The notes under the pieces were generated by a model. The model made no database searches and had not been told where the DNA came from. It was given only the letters and a program-made list of their open reading frames with translations. A stretch of DNA of 64,000 bases from Bacterioplanes sp965233665 (GTDB lineage: Bacteria > Pseudomonadota > Gammaproteobacteria > Pseudomonadales > Oceanobacteraceae): NCBI GenBank assembly GCA_965233665.1, contig CBDDTG010000028.1, positions 1 through 64,000 on the forward strand, in the 5' to 3' direction. The first letter of the stretch is position 1. Each line of letters begins with the position of its first letter. Below are positions 32,724 through 42,136 of this stretch, in pieces. The position numbers and the translations under genes were made by a program.

Positions 32724-34928
32724 TTAGCCGTTCTGGCTGCCAATGGTGGCAACAATCGTGATGCTTTTGTTGTCTGGAATTTCCTGATACGACAGCACAT
32801 GAAGCTGTTCCAGACTGTTGCGGACAAACGCTGCCATGCTTGAACGCAACTGCGTGGTCACCAGTAACACGGCAGGGCGACCTGCCATTTCCTGATTTTG
32901 CACCGCATCTGCCAGAGACCGTTGCAAGGTGTCCGCCATATTGGGCTCCAGCACCAAGCCCGTGGGCGAGGTCGGCTGATTGCCCTGCTGTACTGTTTTA
33001 AGCAACAATTGTTCCAGGGATGGATCCAAGGTCATTACCGGCAGCTCATCCTCGTTACCAAAGATGTTCTGCACAATCATGCGCGCCAGAGACAGGCGAG
33101 CAATCGAGGTTAAAGTGGCGAGATCTTGACTCTGCCCAGGGTTATTCGCCAAAGACTCGGCGATGGAGCGCAAGTCGCGAATCGGTACTTGCTCACGCAG
33201 CAGGTTCTGTAACACGGTGAGCAGCTGGCTGATGCTGACCGTGTTGGGCACCAACTCTTCGGCCAGCTTGGGCGACGTTTTGGCCAGCATATCCACCAAG
33301 GTCTGTACATCTTCATGACCCAAAAGCTCGTGGGCATGGCGCTGCAGTTTTTGGTTGATGTGGGTCGCCACTACAGTGCTGGCATCGACCACGGTGTAGC
33401 CCAGGGTTTGGGCTTTGTCCTTTTGGCTGGCATCAATCCAATAGGCTTCTAAGCCAAATGCTGGGTCTCGGCCGGCGATGCCATCAATTTTGCCAAAGAC
33501 TTGCCCTGGGTTGATGGCAAGTTCACGTTCCGGGTGAATTTCTGCTTCCGCCAGCGTCACCCCCATCAAGGTAATGCGATATTGGTTCGGCAGTAGATCA
33601 AGGTTGTCGCGAATATGCACCGACGGCATCAGGAAGCCTAACTCTTGCGAGAGCTTGCGCCGCACGCCCTTAATTCGACTCAGTAGCTGACCGCCCTGAT
33701 TCTTGTCCACCAGAGGAATCAGTCGATAACCCACCTCTAAACCGATACGGTCAACTGGCTCAACGTCATCCCAGCCCAGCTCTTTCACTTCCATCTGCTG
33801 CAGTGCGGCCTGGGCTTTTTCTTGCGGAGCTGCCAGCGCTGTGGAAGCACTGGTTTCGCCCTGTGATTCTTGACCGGCTTTTTGCCCGCCTAGGCGCTGT
33901 GCAATCTTGTCTCCTAACGCTCCGCCTTGTTTGCGCCAACGAATCCAATAAGCCACCGCTCCAGCAATGGCCGCTGCCGACAAAAACACGGTATGTGGCA
34001 TACCAGGCACAATGCCCATTAAGAACAGCAGGCCAGCCGACACACCCAGCGCCTGTGACGAGGCGAACATTTGACCAAAAACTTGCTGGCTCATGTCTTC
34101 GTCATTGCCATTGCGCGTTACCATGATGGCCGTCGCAGTGGACAACAGTAACGATGGAATTTGCGCCACCAAGCCATCACCAATCGCCAGCAAGGTGTAC
34201 GCCTCAACGGCGTTGCCCAGGGTGAGGTTATGCTGCCCCATGCCAATGGCGAAGCCACCCACAATGTTAATGATAAGAATCAAGATACCGGCAACAGCAT
34301 CGCCCTTCACGAACTTGCTGGCACCGTCCATGGCACCGTAAAAATCCGCTTCTGCAGCAATTTCAGCCCGCCGAGTTTTGGCCGCATCGGCATCGATCAA
34401 ACCGGCATTCAAATCGGCGTCTATCGCCATTTGCTTGCCCGGCATGGCATCCAGAGTGAAACGGGCAGTGACTTCAGATACTCGGCCTGCGCCCTTGGTG
34501 ACCACCACAAAGTTAATAATCACCAAAATCATGAACACCACCAAACCGACGGCATAGTTACCGCCGATCAGCACTTCACCAAAGGCTTCAATCACCTTAC
34601 CGGCGGCATCGCCGCCTTCATGGCCATTCAGCAACACAACCCGCGTACTGGCGACGTTAAGTGCCAAACGCAATAAAGTAGCCACTAGCAAAATGGTGGG
34701 GAAAATAGCGAAGTCCAACGGCCGGCGGGCATACACACTGACCAGCAGGACCACAACCGACAGCGCAATATTGAAGGTAAAAAAGGTATCTAACAGAAAG
34801 GGCGGCAGCGGCAGGGTCATCATGCCCAGCAACACCAGCAACATCAGCGGAATCGCCAAGCTGGTGTTGTTGAGCGATGCGAAGGTCGATTTAACCTGAC
34901 TCAGAACCTGTCCGGGGGCCGCTGCCAT
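32724..34928 (-). CDS. flhA: FlhA, flagellar type III export gate protein
   Basis: A 734-residue export-gate protein with eight hydrophobic segments in the first 330 residues, the FHIPEP-type signature region (RPLDFAIFPTILLVATLLRLALN), a charged loop with FVKGDAVAG, and a large cytoplasmic domain from about 365. It is a little longer than the usual 690-700 residues because of the N-terminal lead (MAAAPGQVLSQ) and linker. A weak sigma54-like element lies about 40 bp upstream. Confidence 0.95.
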   Translation of the reverse strand: MAAAPGQVLSQVKSTFASLNNTSLAIPLMLLVLLGMMTLPLPPFLLDTFFTFNIALSVVVLLVSVYARRPLDFAIFPTILLVATLLRLALNVASTRVVLLNGHEGGDAAGKVIEAFGEVLIGGNYAVGLVVFMILVIINFVVVTKGAGRVSEVTARFTLDAMPGKQMAIDADLNAGLIDADAAKTRRAEIAAEADFYGAMDGASKFVKGDAVAGILILIINIVGGFAIGMGQHNLTLGNAVEAYTLLAIGDGLVAQIPSLLLSTATAIMVTRNGNDEDMSQQVFGQMFASSQALGVSAGLLFLMGIVPGMPHTVFLSAAAIAGAVAYWIRWRKQGGALGDKIAQRLGGQKAGQESQGETSASTALAAPQEKAQAALQQMEVKELGWDDVEPVDRIGLEVGYRLIPLVDKNQGGQLLSRIKGVRRKLSQELGFLMPSVHIRDNLDLLPNQYRITLMGVTLAEAEIHPERELAINPGQVFGKIDGIAGRDPAFGLEAYWIDASQKDKAQTLGYTVVDASTVVATHINQKLQRHAHELLGHEDVQTLVDMLAKTSPKLAEELVPNTVSISQLLTVLQNLLREQVPIRDLRSIAESLANNPGQSQDLATLTSIARLSLARMIVQNIFGNEDELPVMTLDPSLEQLLLKTVQQGNQPTSPTGLVLEPNMADTLQRSLADAVQNQEMAGRPAVLLVTTQLRSSMAAFVRNSLEQLHVLSYQEIPDNKSITIVATIGSQNG

Positions 34929-34965
34929 ATCTGTACCGTCAAAAATTTAACTAATACAGCTACCC

Positions 34966-34981
34966 TGCAAAAAGCTTTCCT
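34966..34981 (-). promoter_or_regulatory. Weak sigma54 (-24/-12) element upstream of flhA
   Basis: On the minus strand AGGAAAGCTTTTTGCA has GG and GC with the required 12-base spacing and a perfect TTGCA, but lacks the C-A-C after GG. It lies in the 57-bp flhB-flhA gap. In P. aeruginosa flhA has an RpoN promoter. Confidence 0.5.
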
Positions 34982-34985
34982 ACTT

Positions 34986-36131
34986 TCAGCTGTTGTCAGG
35001 ATCGACCCTAAGGTCGCGTGGAATCGGCATATCCGGTTTGCGCTCGGGCTTAGGACCACGGCCCTTGGCATACATATCCATCTGGTAGACATAAGCCAAC
35101 ACTTGTGCGACGGCGACGTACAAGCCCTCCGGAATTTCTTCACCAATTTTGGCGTGAGCAAACAACGCCCGAGCCAGCGGCGGTGCCTGCATGCGCGGAA
35201 TATTGTGCTCCCGAGCAATTTCCTGAATCTTTTGCGCCACCTGATCACTGCCCTTGGCTAGCATCACAGGTGCGGTCATGGCATCGGCAGAGTACTGCAG
35301 AGCCACGGCATAGTGAGTGGGGTTCGTGATCACGACATCGGCGTCCGGCACACTGCTCATCATTTGACGCTGTGCCGCCTCGCGTTGCAGTTGCCGAACC
35401 TTGGCTTTCACCTCAGGTTTGCCCTCGGTTTCTTTGTACTCATCCTTAATTTCTTGCATCGACATGCGCAGTTTTTTGGTGTGGCTATATATCTGCCAAG
35501 GAACATCGGCAATGGCAATGACCAGCGTTGATAAGCACAACGCCAGCACGCTCCACAAAATGATATCCACCGCCCCCTGAATGGCCGGCTCCAACGCTTT
35601 GCGTTTTAGGTTCATGGCTTCTTCGAAAAAGAATGCCATCACCAACCAAGCCACCAACCCCACCACAATGACCTTGGCCCAAGCTTTAATCAGCTCGACC
35701 AGCGAGTTCATCGAGAACATGCGTTTAAGGCCTTTTAGCGGATCTAAGCGGTCTAATTTAGGAGCAATGGCTTTGGTCGAGAACAGCCAACCACCTATCC
35801 CGAGAGGGCCAGCAATGGCCGCGATAAGTACTAGCACCAACCAGGGTGCGATGGCGTAAATGGAGTCCTTCAGCGATGCCCCAAGATGACGACTCATGAC
35901 GCTGGTATCAAATACCGCGGAGCGCTCCAACACAAAGCCATAGCGAGCAATGCCCGCCATGTAGTCCGCCATCCAGGGGCCAAAGGCAATCAAACCGGCT
36001 GCACCGATGACCAACACGGCGGTGGTCGCCAGTTCTTTGGAGCGCGGCACTTGCCCTTCCTCTCGGGCCTTTTCCAGCCTTCGACTGGTGGGTTCCTCGC
36101 TTTTTTCCTGGCTGCTGTCTTCTTCGGCCAT
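34986..36131 (-). CDS. flhB: FlhB, flagellar export switch protein
   Basis: A 381-residue inner-membrane protein with four transmembrane helices (about 30-215) and a cytoplasmic domain containing the autocleavage site VITNPTHYAVALQY near 268, which controls the switch from hook to filament export. N-terminal SQEKSEEPTSRRLEKAREEGQVPRS is typical. It begins 1 bp after the fliR stop. Confidence 0.95.
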   Translation of the reverse strand: MAEEDSSQEKSEEPTSRRLEKAREEGQVPRSKELATTAVLVIGAAGLIAFGPWMADYMAGIARYGFVLERSAVFDTSVMSRHLGASLKDSIYAIAPWLVLVLIAAIAGPLGIGGWLFSTKAIAPKLDRLDPLKGLKRMFSMNSLVELIKAWAKVIVVGLVAWLVMAFFFEEAMNLKRKALEPAIQGAVDIILWSVLALCLSTLVIAIADVPWQIYSHTKKLRMSMQEIKDEYKETEGKPEVKAKVRQLQREAAQRQMMSSVPDADVVITNPTHYAVALQYSADAMTAPVMLAKGSDQVAQKIQEIAREHNIPRMQAPPLARALFAHAKIGEEIPEGLYVAVAQVLAYVYQMDMYAKGRGPKPERKPDMPIPRDLRVDPDNS

Positions 36132-36132
36132 C

Positions 36133-36909
36133 TTAACCTCGCGTCAGCTTTTTCAGGAACTCAAACATGGCGTCCATGTAGCTTTGAAAACCCTGAGCCA
36201 TTTCGCCAATGGTGGCCCACATGATGAACAAACCTACAATCATGGTAACAGGGAAACCCAAGGCAAAAATATTCAGCTGCGGCGCCGCTCGGGTCATCAC
36301 ACCAAACGCCAGATTCACAATCAGCAACGCCGTTAATGCAGGCAGTGCAATGACCACCGCCGCAGCAAACATCCAGCCGCTCCACTCGACGATCATGCCA
36401 AAGTCTGCTGCACCCAAACCGTCGAACCCAACCGGCAAGGTATGAAAACTATCCGCCAGGATTTCCAGCATCACCAGATGGCCGTCCAAGGATAAAAACA
36501 CCAGGCTGACCATAAATAAGAACCACTGGCTGATCACCACCACCGACGCCCCTTGAGCCGGGTCCACTGTGACGGCGATACCCAAGCCGGTTTGCATAGC
36601 AATTAATTGACCGGCGATGACATAGACTTGCGTCACCAGTTCGATGACAAACCCCATGGCAATACCAATCAGCAGTTGCTGCATAATGATCAACATAGAA
36701 GCCACTGACAGCGGGTCAACTTTGGGCATGGGTGGTAGCACGGGCGTAATGACAACAGCCACGACTAAGGCGAGAAAAATACGAATGCGCTGCGGCACCA
36801 TGCGGGTACCAATTAATGGCATCACCATCAACAAGCCCGTAATGCGCGCAAAAGGGTAGAGATAGCGGCTAACCCAGTGCCCGACTTCTAGGGCCTCAAA
36901 CTCAAACAC
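36133..36909 (-). CDS. fliR: FliR, flagellar export apparatus protein
   Basis: A 258-residue integral membrane component of the export gate, with six or so hydrophobic helices. The N-terminal FARITGLLMVMPLIGTRMVPQRIRIFLAL and the QTGLGIAVTVDPAQGASV segment are family-typical. Lies between fliQ and flhB with 1-2 bp gaps. Confidence 0.93.
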   Translation of the reverse strand: MFEFEALEVGHWVSRYLYPFARITGLLMVMPLIGTRMVPQRIRIFLALVVAVVITPVLPPMPKVDPLSVASMLIIMQQLLIGIAMGFVIELVTQVYVIAGQLIAMQTGLGIAVTVDPAQGASVVVISQWFLFMVSLVFLSLDGHLVMLEILADSFHTLPVGFDGLGAADFGMIVEWSGWMFAAAVVIALPALTALLIVNLAFGVMTRAAPQLNIFALGFPVTMIVGLFIMWATIGEMAQGFQSYMDAMFEFLKKLTRG

Positions 36910-36911
36910 AA

Positions 36912-37181
36912 CTAACCAATTAAGAACGCGATGTTGGTGTATATATCACGGCTGAAATCTAACACTGCCGTCACAGCCCAAGGGCCAAAGCCGATCAAGG
37001 CCAGCAAGGTCACGACTAAGCGCGGTAGAAAACTTAACGTCTGCTCATTGATTTGCGTCGCCGCCTGAAAGGTACTGACCATCAAGCCAATAATGAGGCT
37101 CGGCACAATCATGACCACCACAATGAGCAGCACCAAGTACAACGCATGAGAAAATAAATCCCCTACTTCTACTGGGCTCAT
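36912..37181 (-). CDS. fliQ: FliQ, flagellar export apparatus protein
   Basis: An 89-residue protein with two transmembrane helices (LYLVLLIVVVMIVPSLIIGLMV and VVTLLALIGFGPWAVTAVL) and the FQAATQINEQTLSFLPRL signature between them. It assembles with FliP and FliR into the export gate. Starts 12 bp after the fliP stop. Confidence 0.93.
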   Translation of the reverse strand: MSPVEVGDLFSHALYLVLLIVVVMIVPSLIIGLMVSTFQAATQINEQTLSFLPRLVVTLLALIGFGPWAVTAVLDFSRDIYTNIAFLIG

Positions 37182-37193
37182 AAGACCTCCGGG

Positions 37194-37955
37194 TTATACC
37201 GTGCCAAAACTGTTGGCCAACGTCCCCATTACCAGGGCCCAACCATCAATCAGCACAAACAGCATGATTTTAAACGGCAGAGAAATAATGATGGGCGACA
37301 ACATCATCATACCCATGGCCATCAGAATACTGGCCACCACCAAATCGATGATCAAAAAAGGAATAAATAGTAGAAAGCCTATTTGAAAGGCAGTTTTTAG
37401 CTCGCTGGTCACAAATGCTGGAATCAAAATATGCAAAGGTGTTTCTTCCGCGCTGCCAATGTCATCGCGCCCACTGATGCGAATAAACAGCTGCAGGTCA
37501 TTTTCACGCGTTTGCGCCAACATAAACTCATGCATAGGCACGGTAGCCCGCTGCAACGCCTCCGCCGGAGTAATTTCCTCGTTAATGTAGGGTTGCAGAG
37601 CGTCGGCATTAATCACCCGAAATACCGGCATCATGATGAACAAAGTCAAAAATAGAGTCAGACCCAGCAAAATCTGATTGGAAGGTGTTTGCTGCAGGCC
37701 AATGGCTTGGCGCAAGATTGCCAGCACGACAATAATACGGGTAAAAGATGTCATCATGATTAACAGTGCCGGCAACACCGACAGCAGCGTCATGATCACC
37801 AGAATCTGGAAGGTAACCGAGTAGTTGCCGCCGGTGTCGGTGCTTTCGTAAACGATGGCCGGCACACCTAAAAAGGCTTTGCTTTGCTCCTCAGCCAACG
37901 CCGGGCAAGCCATGAAGGTGAAGAATACGAGCAGCAGCGGCCAGCAACGTTTCAT
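37194..37955 (-). CDS. fliP: FliP, flagellar export apparatus protein
   Basis: A 253-residue export gate protein made with a cleavable signal peptide (MKRCWPLLLVFFTFMACPALA). The FliP signature MMTSFTRIIVVLAILRQAIG and the TPPNQ-like QQTPSNQILLGLTLFLT are present, as is the C-terminal SILMAMGMMMLSPIIISLPFK. The start overlaps the fliO end by 4 bases. Confidence 0.95.
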   Translation of the reverse strand: MKRCWPLLLVFFTFMACPALAEEQSKAFLGVPAIVYESTDTGGNYSVTFQILVIMTLLSVLPALLIMMTSFTRIIVVLAILRQAIGLQQTPSNQILLGLTLFLTLFIMMPVFRVINADALQPYINEEITPAEALQRATVPMHEFMLAQTRENDLQLFIRISGRDDIGSAEETPLHILIPAFVTSELKTAFQIGFLLFIPFLIIDLVVASILMAMGMMMLSPIIISLPFKIMLFVLIDGWALVMGTLANSFGTV

Positions 37956-38356
37956 GAGCTTACTGCCTTTTTTAATAGGTCAGCAAAGCTGGCACTACTC
38001 TCCTGCTCTACATTGATCACTGGCTCATCAAACTCTGCCAATGGAGTAATTTGCTGGGCGGTAATGCCGACCAGAATTTGCTTCTCACCCACTTGAATCA
38101 AGGCAATGCGCTCTTTAACACCCAGTGTCAAAGTCGCCACGGGCTGAATGGCACCACTGGCCATGGCCGGACGAATGGCCCGCATTTTGGTGGCTAACCA
38201 AGCCAGCACTAAAATCAGGCCAATAATGATCAATAGAAACACCGCCACGGTTCCAGCGGATGACCATGGGTCTGGTACAGCGGTTTTTTGTTCAGCCATT
38301 GCCCATAACGGCAACGCCGCTAACAGCACACTAACGCAGACGTTGAATACGCTCAC
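37952..38356 (-). CDS. fliO: FliO, flagellar export assembly factor
   Basis: A 134-residue protein helping FliP-ring assembly. It has an N-terminal signal-like segment (ending LPLWAMA), one transmembrane helix (AVFLLIIIGLILVLAWLA) and the FliO/MopB domain with IQPVATLTLGVKERIALIQVG. The GTG start at 38356 lies 26 bp inside the end of fliN, with only a weak ribosome-binding site. Confidence 0.88.
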   Translation of the reverse strand: MSVFNVCVSVLLAALPLWAMAEQKTAVPDPWSSAGTVAVFLLIIIGLILVLAWLATKMRAIRPAMASGAIQPVATLTLGVKERIALIQVGEKQILVGITAQQITPLAEFDEPVINVEQESSASFADLLKKAVSS

Positions 38357-38900
38357 TCTGACTCACCACATCGGTTAATCGAATGCCGAACTTATCGTTC
38401 ACCATCACCACTTCGCCATGGGCAATCAATGTGCCATTTACCAGCACATCCAGTGGCTCACCGGCTAAGCGATCCAGTTCAACCACCGAGCCCTGATTCA
38501 ATTGCAACAGGTTGCGAATGGGAATTTGTGTGCTGCCTACTTCCATCGAAATGCGTACCGGGATATCCAGAATGACATCCAGCTCTGGCCCGTCGGTATT
38601 AATCGGACGCGGCGCGCCTTCATCTTGCAATGGATCGAGTGGCGCCCGTTCCACATGGCTTTCTGGCTCTGCCTCGGGCTCTTCGGAGGCAGCAGCCTCT
38701 TCTTGCATGGCGGCGGCCCAATCATCTTCCACGCTGTCGTCGTCGGAGGTTTCGCCCGCCTCTTCCATGGCCGCTGCCCATTCATCCGCTAACGCGGCTT
38801 CGTCTTCACCAGCTTCTTCAATGCCACTGGCGACAGAATCGGCCAGCGCATCGGCATCCACCGATTCTTCCGGGCTTACTTCATTTTCATCGTCAGCCAT
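38331..38900 (-). CDS. fliN: FliN, C-ring switch protein with long acidic N-terminus
   Basis: A 189-residue flagellar switch protein. The C-terminal SpoA domain is clear (DIPVRISMEVGSTQIPIRNL, LDRLAGEPLDVLVNG, RLTDVV). The first 100 residues are very acidic and contain the FliH-binding motif twice, as DEWAAAMEE (39-47) and DDWAAAMQEE (59-68); most FliN proteins have a single copy. Its 3' end overlaps fliO by 26 bp. The start is ATG 38900, 10 bp after fliM. Confidence 0.94.
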   Translation of the reverse strand: MADDENEVSPEESVDADALADSVASGIEEAGEDEAALADEWAAAMEEAGETSDDDSVEDDWAAAMQEEAAASEEPEAEPESHVERAPLDPLQDEGAPRPINTDGPELDVILDIPVRISMEVGSTQIPIRNLLQLNQGSVVELDRLAGEPLDVLVNGTLIAHGEVVMVNDKFGIRLTDVVSQSERIQRLR

Positions 38901-38909
38901 CGTGCTCTC

Positions 38910-39884
38910 CTACTTGCGTGAGCGGTGGCGGTGAACTTGATCTATGACTTTCACCGCCAGATTATCATTAGAAATTCCCAGCTTACCCAGGAATAGGGGA
39001 ATGCCATTGGCCTGTAAGGTAAAATACTCAGGCATGTCGATGGGGATGACATCTCCGGCTTTTAATTCAGCCACCTCACGCAAGGTAATGTCGCGCTCCA
39101 CCAGTGTGCCATGCATGGGAACCCTGGCTTCCAAAATGTCTTCCCGCAGCGACTGCATCCAACGTTCATCAACGTCATCAATATCACTTTGCACGCCCGC
39201 ATCCAAGACTTCACGCATTGGTTCAATCATCGAATAGGGAATGGTCAAGTGGAAATCTCCACCGCCGCCGTCCAGTTCAACGTGGAAGGTATTCACCACC
39301 ACCACTTCACTGGGGCTCACGATATTGGCCATCGCCGGGTTTACTTCTGAGCCAACGTATTCAAACTCCAATTTCGTCACTGGCGCCCAGGCTTCAATCA
39401 TGTCATTAAAAATCTGGCTCAGTACAATTTGCACCACCCGAACTTCGGTCGGTGTAAATTCGCGCCCTTCAATTTTGGCGTGACGACCATCGCCACCAAA
39501 AAAGTTATCCACCAATTTAAAGACCAGTTTGGCATCCATGATAAATAGGGCGGTACCACGCAATGGACGCATTTTTACCAGATTCAAACTGGTGGGCACG
39601 TACAGGGTGTGAACGTACTCACCAAATTTCATGATTTGCACGCCACCCGACGCCACATCGGCGCTGCGCCGCAAAAAATTGAACATGCTGATGCGCATGT
39701 AGCGAGCGAAGCGCTCATTGATCATTTCCAGGGTCGGCATGCGACCGCGAACAATGCGGTCATTGCTGGTTAAGTCATACGACTTGACCCCGGTTGCATC
39801 AATATCGTCTTCCGGCTCTATATCGCCGTCGTCGACACCATGAAGGAGCGCATCAATCTCATCTTGTGACAGTAAATCCTGCAC
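38910..39884 (-). CDS. fliM: FliM, C-ring switch protein
   Basis: A 324-residue switch protein. N-terminal LLSQDEIDALLHGV is the CheY-P-binding segment; the middle domain has KLVFKLVDNFFGGDGRHAKIE containing the GGxG motif that contacts FliG; the C-terminal SpoA domain joins FliN. Sits between fliL and fliN with 9-bp gaps. Confidence 0.95.
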   Translation of the reverse strand: MQDLLSQDEIDALLHGVDDGDIEPEDDIDATGVKSYDLTSNDRIVRGRMPTLEMINERFARYMRISMFNFLRRSADVASGGVQIMKFGEYVHTLYVPTSLNLVKMRPLRGTALFIMDAKLVFKLVDNFFGGDGRHAKIEGREFTPTEVRVVQIVLSQIFNDMIEAWAPVTKLEFEYVGSEVNPAMANIVSPSEVVVVNTFHVELDGGGGDFHLTIPYSMIEPMREVLDAGVQSDIDDVDERWMQSLREDILEARVPMHGTLVERDITLREVAELKAGDVIPIDMPEYFTLQANGIPLFLGKLGISNDNLAVKVIDQVHRHRSRK

Positions 39885-39893
39885 CGGATCTTC

Positions 39894-40430
39894 CTACTGC
39901 ATTACGTAGTTAGTAAAGAGCACGGCCTCAACGCCGCCCTCGCTGCCTTCTCGCTGCACCAGCATGTCAAGATGCTCGGTTAGCTCCTTTTGCAACGCTC
40001 GCCGGCCTTCGGCTGTTCGCAAGGTGTCAAAATCTTGTTCGGTGATAATTCGAATAATATCGTTGCGAATCATAGGCTCGTGCATGTTAAGCGTATCCAC
40101 AACATCCTGTTTGCGGGTCATCACTTGCAAGCTCAGCTGTAAAAACCGTTGTCGTGGTCCCACCTGAAAGCTAATGACAAATTCGGGTTTAAGAATGACA
40201 TATTGGGCAGGCGCTTTTGTCTCTTCAACCTGCTCTGCGACCTCTGCTTCTATGTCGCCTTCAGCGGTATCGTCCTCTCCTGACATTAGAAAGAATAATG
40301 TCGCCCCAACGGCCGCACCCACCAATACCAATGCCAGCAGAATAATCAGTATCAGCTTTTTCTTGCCACCTTTTTTACCGCCCTCAGCGGCCGTGTCATC
40401 GTCCAGCTTGAGATCTTGCTCTGCTGCCAT
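39894..40430 (-). CDS. fliL: FliL, flagellar basal-body-associated protein
   Basis: A 178-residue single-pass membrane protein that supports stator function. A basic patch (KKGGKKK) precedes one transmembrane helix near 28-50, then an acidic stretch and the stomatin-like periplasmic domain with YVILKPEFVISFQVG and a C-terminal TNYVMQ. First gene of the fliLMNOPQR-flhB operon, with a consensus sigma54 promoter 31 bp upstream and GGAGAG before ATG. Confidence 0.93.
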   Translation of the reverse strand: MAAEQDLKLDDDTAAEGGKKGGKKKLILIILLALVLVGAAVGATLFFLMSGEDDTAEGDIEAEVAEQVEETKAPAQYVILKPEFVISFQVGPRQRFLQLSLQVMTRKQDVVDTLNMHEPMIRNDIIRIITEQDFDTLRTAEGRRALQKELTEHLDMLVQREGSEGGVEAVLFTNYVMQ

Positions 40431-40460
40431 AATGTGTCTCTCCTGTCGTCACTGTATCTC

Positions 40461-40476
40461 TGCAAACCATGTGCCA
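40461..40476 (-). promoter_or_regulatory. Sigma54 promoter of the fliL operon
   Basis: On the minus strand TGGCACATGGTTTGCA fits TGGCAC-N5-TTGCA at every conserved position, with correct GG-GC spacing. It predicts a start of transcription near 40451, about 20 nt before the fliL start codon. Confidence 0.85.
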
Positions 40477-40594
40477 CCGAAAACTGTCAACAAACTGACA
40501 TTCACCACAATCTCTGGCAGTTTAGTTGCTGCCCAGTCAAGTTGCTGGCCACAGCGCAATAGAAGTCGATAACGAGAGAGTTTTAAAGAAGAAA

Positions 40595-40619
40595 GCCCCA
40601 GCGCAGACAGCGCCCGGGG
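40595..40619 (-). terminator. Terminator downstream of fliK
   Basis: GCCCC-a-GCGC-agaca-GCGC-cc-GGGG forms an imperfect stem, followed on the minus strand by TTTCTTCTTT. It lies 57-81 bp after the fliK stop and separates fliK from the fliL operon. Confidence 0.6.
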
Positions 40620-40675
40620 GATAGGAGGTAAGCCTTAGTATCAACCGATACGAACACCAAACTTCGACAAAGGCG

Positions 40676-42136
40676 TTATGCGAAGGTATCTAGCAAAGCA
40701 TCACTGGATACAGCTGTTGCTGTCGACTCGCTGACGCTGCCGGCTTCGTCACCATCGCCATCAGCCATCCAACCGGATTGAGCTTGCCCTTCACCACCAT
40801 CGTTGTGTTGACCGCTTTGTTGGCTGCCCTGTTCCGCCACATCAAATCCGGCCAACGCCAGACCGTTTTCAGCCAGAGCTTCGCGTAAACGATGTGCATT
40901 GGCTTCCAGCGCTTCACGCACCTGCGGGTTTTGCACCTGTACCTGAATACTGGTCTGCTCCTGTTGCACCTGAAGGCGTATTTCCATGCTGCCTAGCTCA
41001 GGCGGATCCAAGTGAATTCGAGCTTGCTGAACTTCGTCGGCAACCATGGCGACAATACGACTGCCCAGCGCCAGACCCCAGCCTTGGCGATCCGTTCCTA
41101 GATCTAGCCTTTCTCGCAAACGTTCATCGCCGCGCAGCTGATTCAACTCGCGCTTTTCTTGCAGCTCAAACGCATCTTCAACCAGAGGATCGTTAAAGCT
41201 GATCGTCTCATCTGTGGTCGCAGCCATGGTAGGTACGTTGGTAGACGCGGTGGCCGTCTGAACCTGTGTTTGTGCGGTATTGGCTGCTGGGCGTGCCGGT
41301 TCTAACTCGAGCGGTTTGGCGCCACTCTCACCCATCATGCGCTCGCCGTCGGACGATTCACGTTGCTGCAGACCTGTTGGGCGCTCAGCATCTTCCACGG
41401 TTGCCTCACCAGCCTCACCTGATGACTGCGCCCAAGTCACAGCAGACTGTGTTTCTGTACTGCCTGACTTAGTTGGCATCTCGGGGCCAAGGCGTTGTCG
41501 ATGGCGTGGCTCTGCTAGCGGGCTGACATTCAGACCGGTACCACCAGCAGAGGCAGGAGTCGTTTCTTGCACGCTAGCTTCGACACTGGGCCGTTGTACA
41601 CTCACCATGACATCCAAACCGAGTCTTTTATCTTGCTGCTCCTGTGCCTGACTGGTGCTGATATCAGTGTTTCCGGCACCCGCCGTATCCATCGCCTGCG
41701 CTGACATCAAATCGCCATCTATGGGAGTGACGCCTGAGGCTTCGCTGACTGGCTCAGATACAACTAAGGATTGACCGCTGCGAACTTGTTGCAGCAGATC
41801 TTCAACACTGGCCGGCAAGGGTTGTCCCGCCGGCGGCAAAGGCTGATCCGCTTGCTGCTGCCAGCTTTGCCATGCGGCTTCCAGCTGTTGCCAATCCTGC
41901 TCAGACAGTTCACCCGCTAATGATTCTGGCAGAGCCATATCGGCATCTGCCGTCGCGTCAGATAAGGCTTGGGATAAACGCGCCGCGCCCTCAGGTGTTT
42001 CCATTAACTGCTTAAAAAGCTTGGAAAAACGACCATCAGCAGGCAAGCCCTCCGCGCCATCTTGCAAAGACAGAGTGCCGCCAAGCGACATCAGCAAACC
42101 ATTTAGCCCAGAGGCCGGACTGCCCGAATGCATCAT
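40676..42136 (-). CDS. fliK: FliK, hook-length control protein
   Basis: A 486-residue protein with the usual FliK plan: a long low-complexity Gln/Ser/Ala/Glu-rich ruler region (about 1-370) and a C-terminal Flg_hook domain with LDPPELGSMEIRLQVQQEQTSIQVQV and HRLREALAENGLALAGFDV, which contacts FlhB to stop hook growth. Sequence outside the C-terminal domain is poorly conserved in general. Has its own terminator and a sigma54-like element upstream. Confidence 0.9.
   Translation of the reverse strand: MMHSGSPASGLNGLLMSLGGTLSLQDGAEGLPADGRFSKLFKQLMETPEGAARLSQALSDATADADMALPESLAGELSEQDWQQLEAAWQSWQQQADQPLPPAGQPLPASVEDLLQQVRSGQSLVVSEPVSEASGVTPIDGDLMSAQAMDTAGAGNTDISTSQAQEQQDKRLGLDVMVSVQRPSVEASVQETTPASAGGTGLNVSPLAEPRHRQRLGPEMPTKSGSTETQSAVTWAQSSGEAGEATVEDAERPTGLQQRESSDGERMMGESGAKPLELEPARPAANTAQTQVQTATASTNVPTMAATTDETISFNDPLVEDAFELQEKRELNQLRGDERLRERLDLGTDRQGWGLALGSRIVAMVADEVQQARIHLDPPELGSMEIRLQVQQEQTSIQVQVQNPQVREALEANAHRLREALAENGLALAGFDVAEQGSQQSGQHNDGGEGQAQSGWMADGDGDEAGSVSESTATAVSSDALLDTFA

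Noticed and set aside
34161..34676. 171-codon plus-strand ORF inside flhA.
   Set aside because: Antisense to a certain gene with no domain or start signal of its own.
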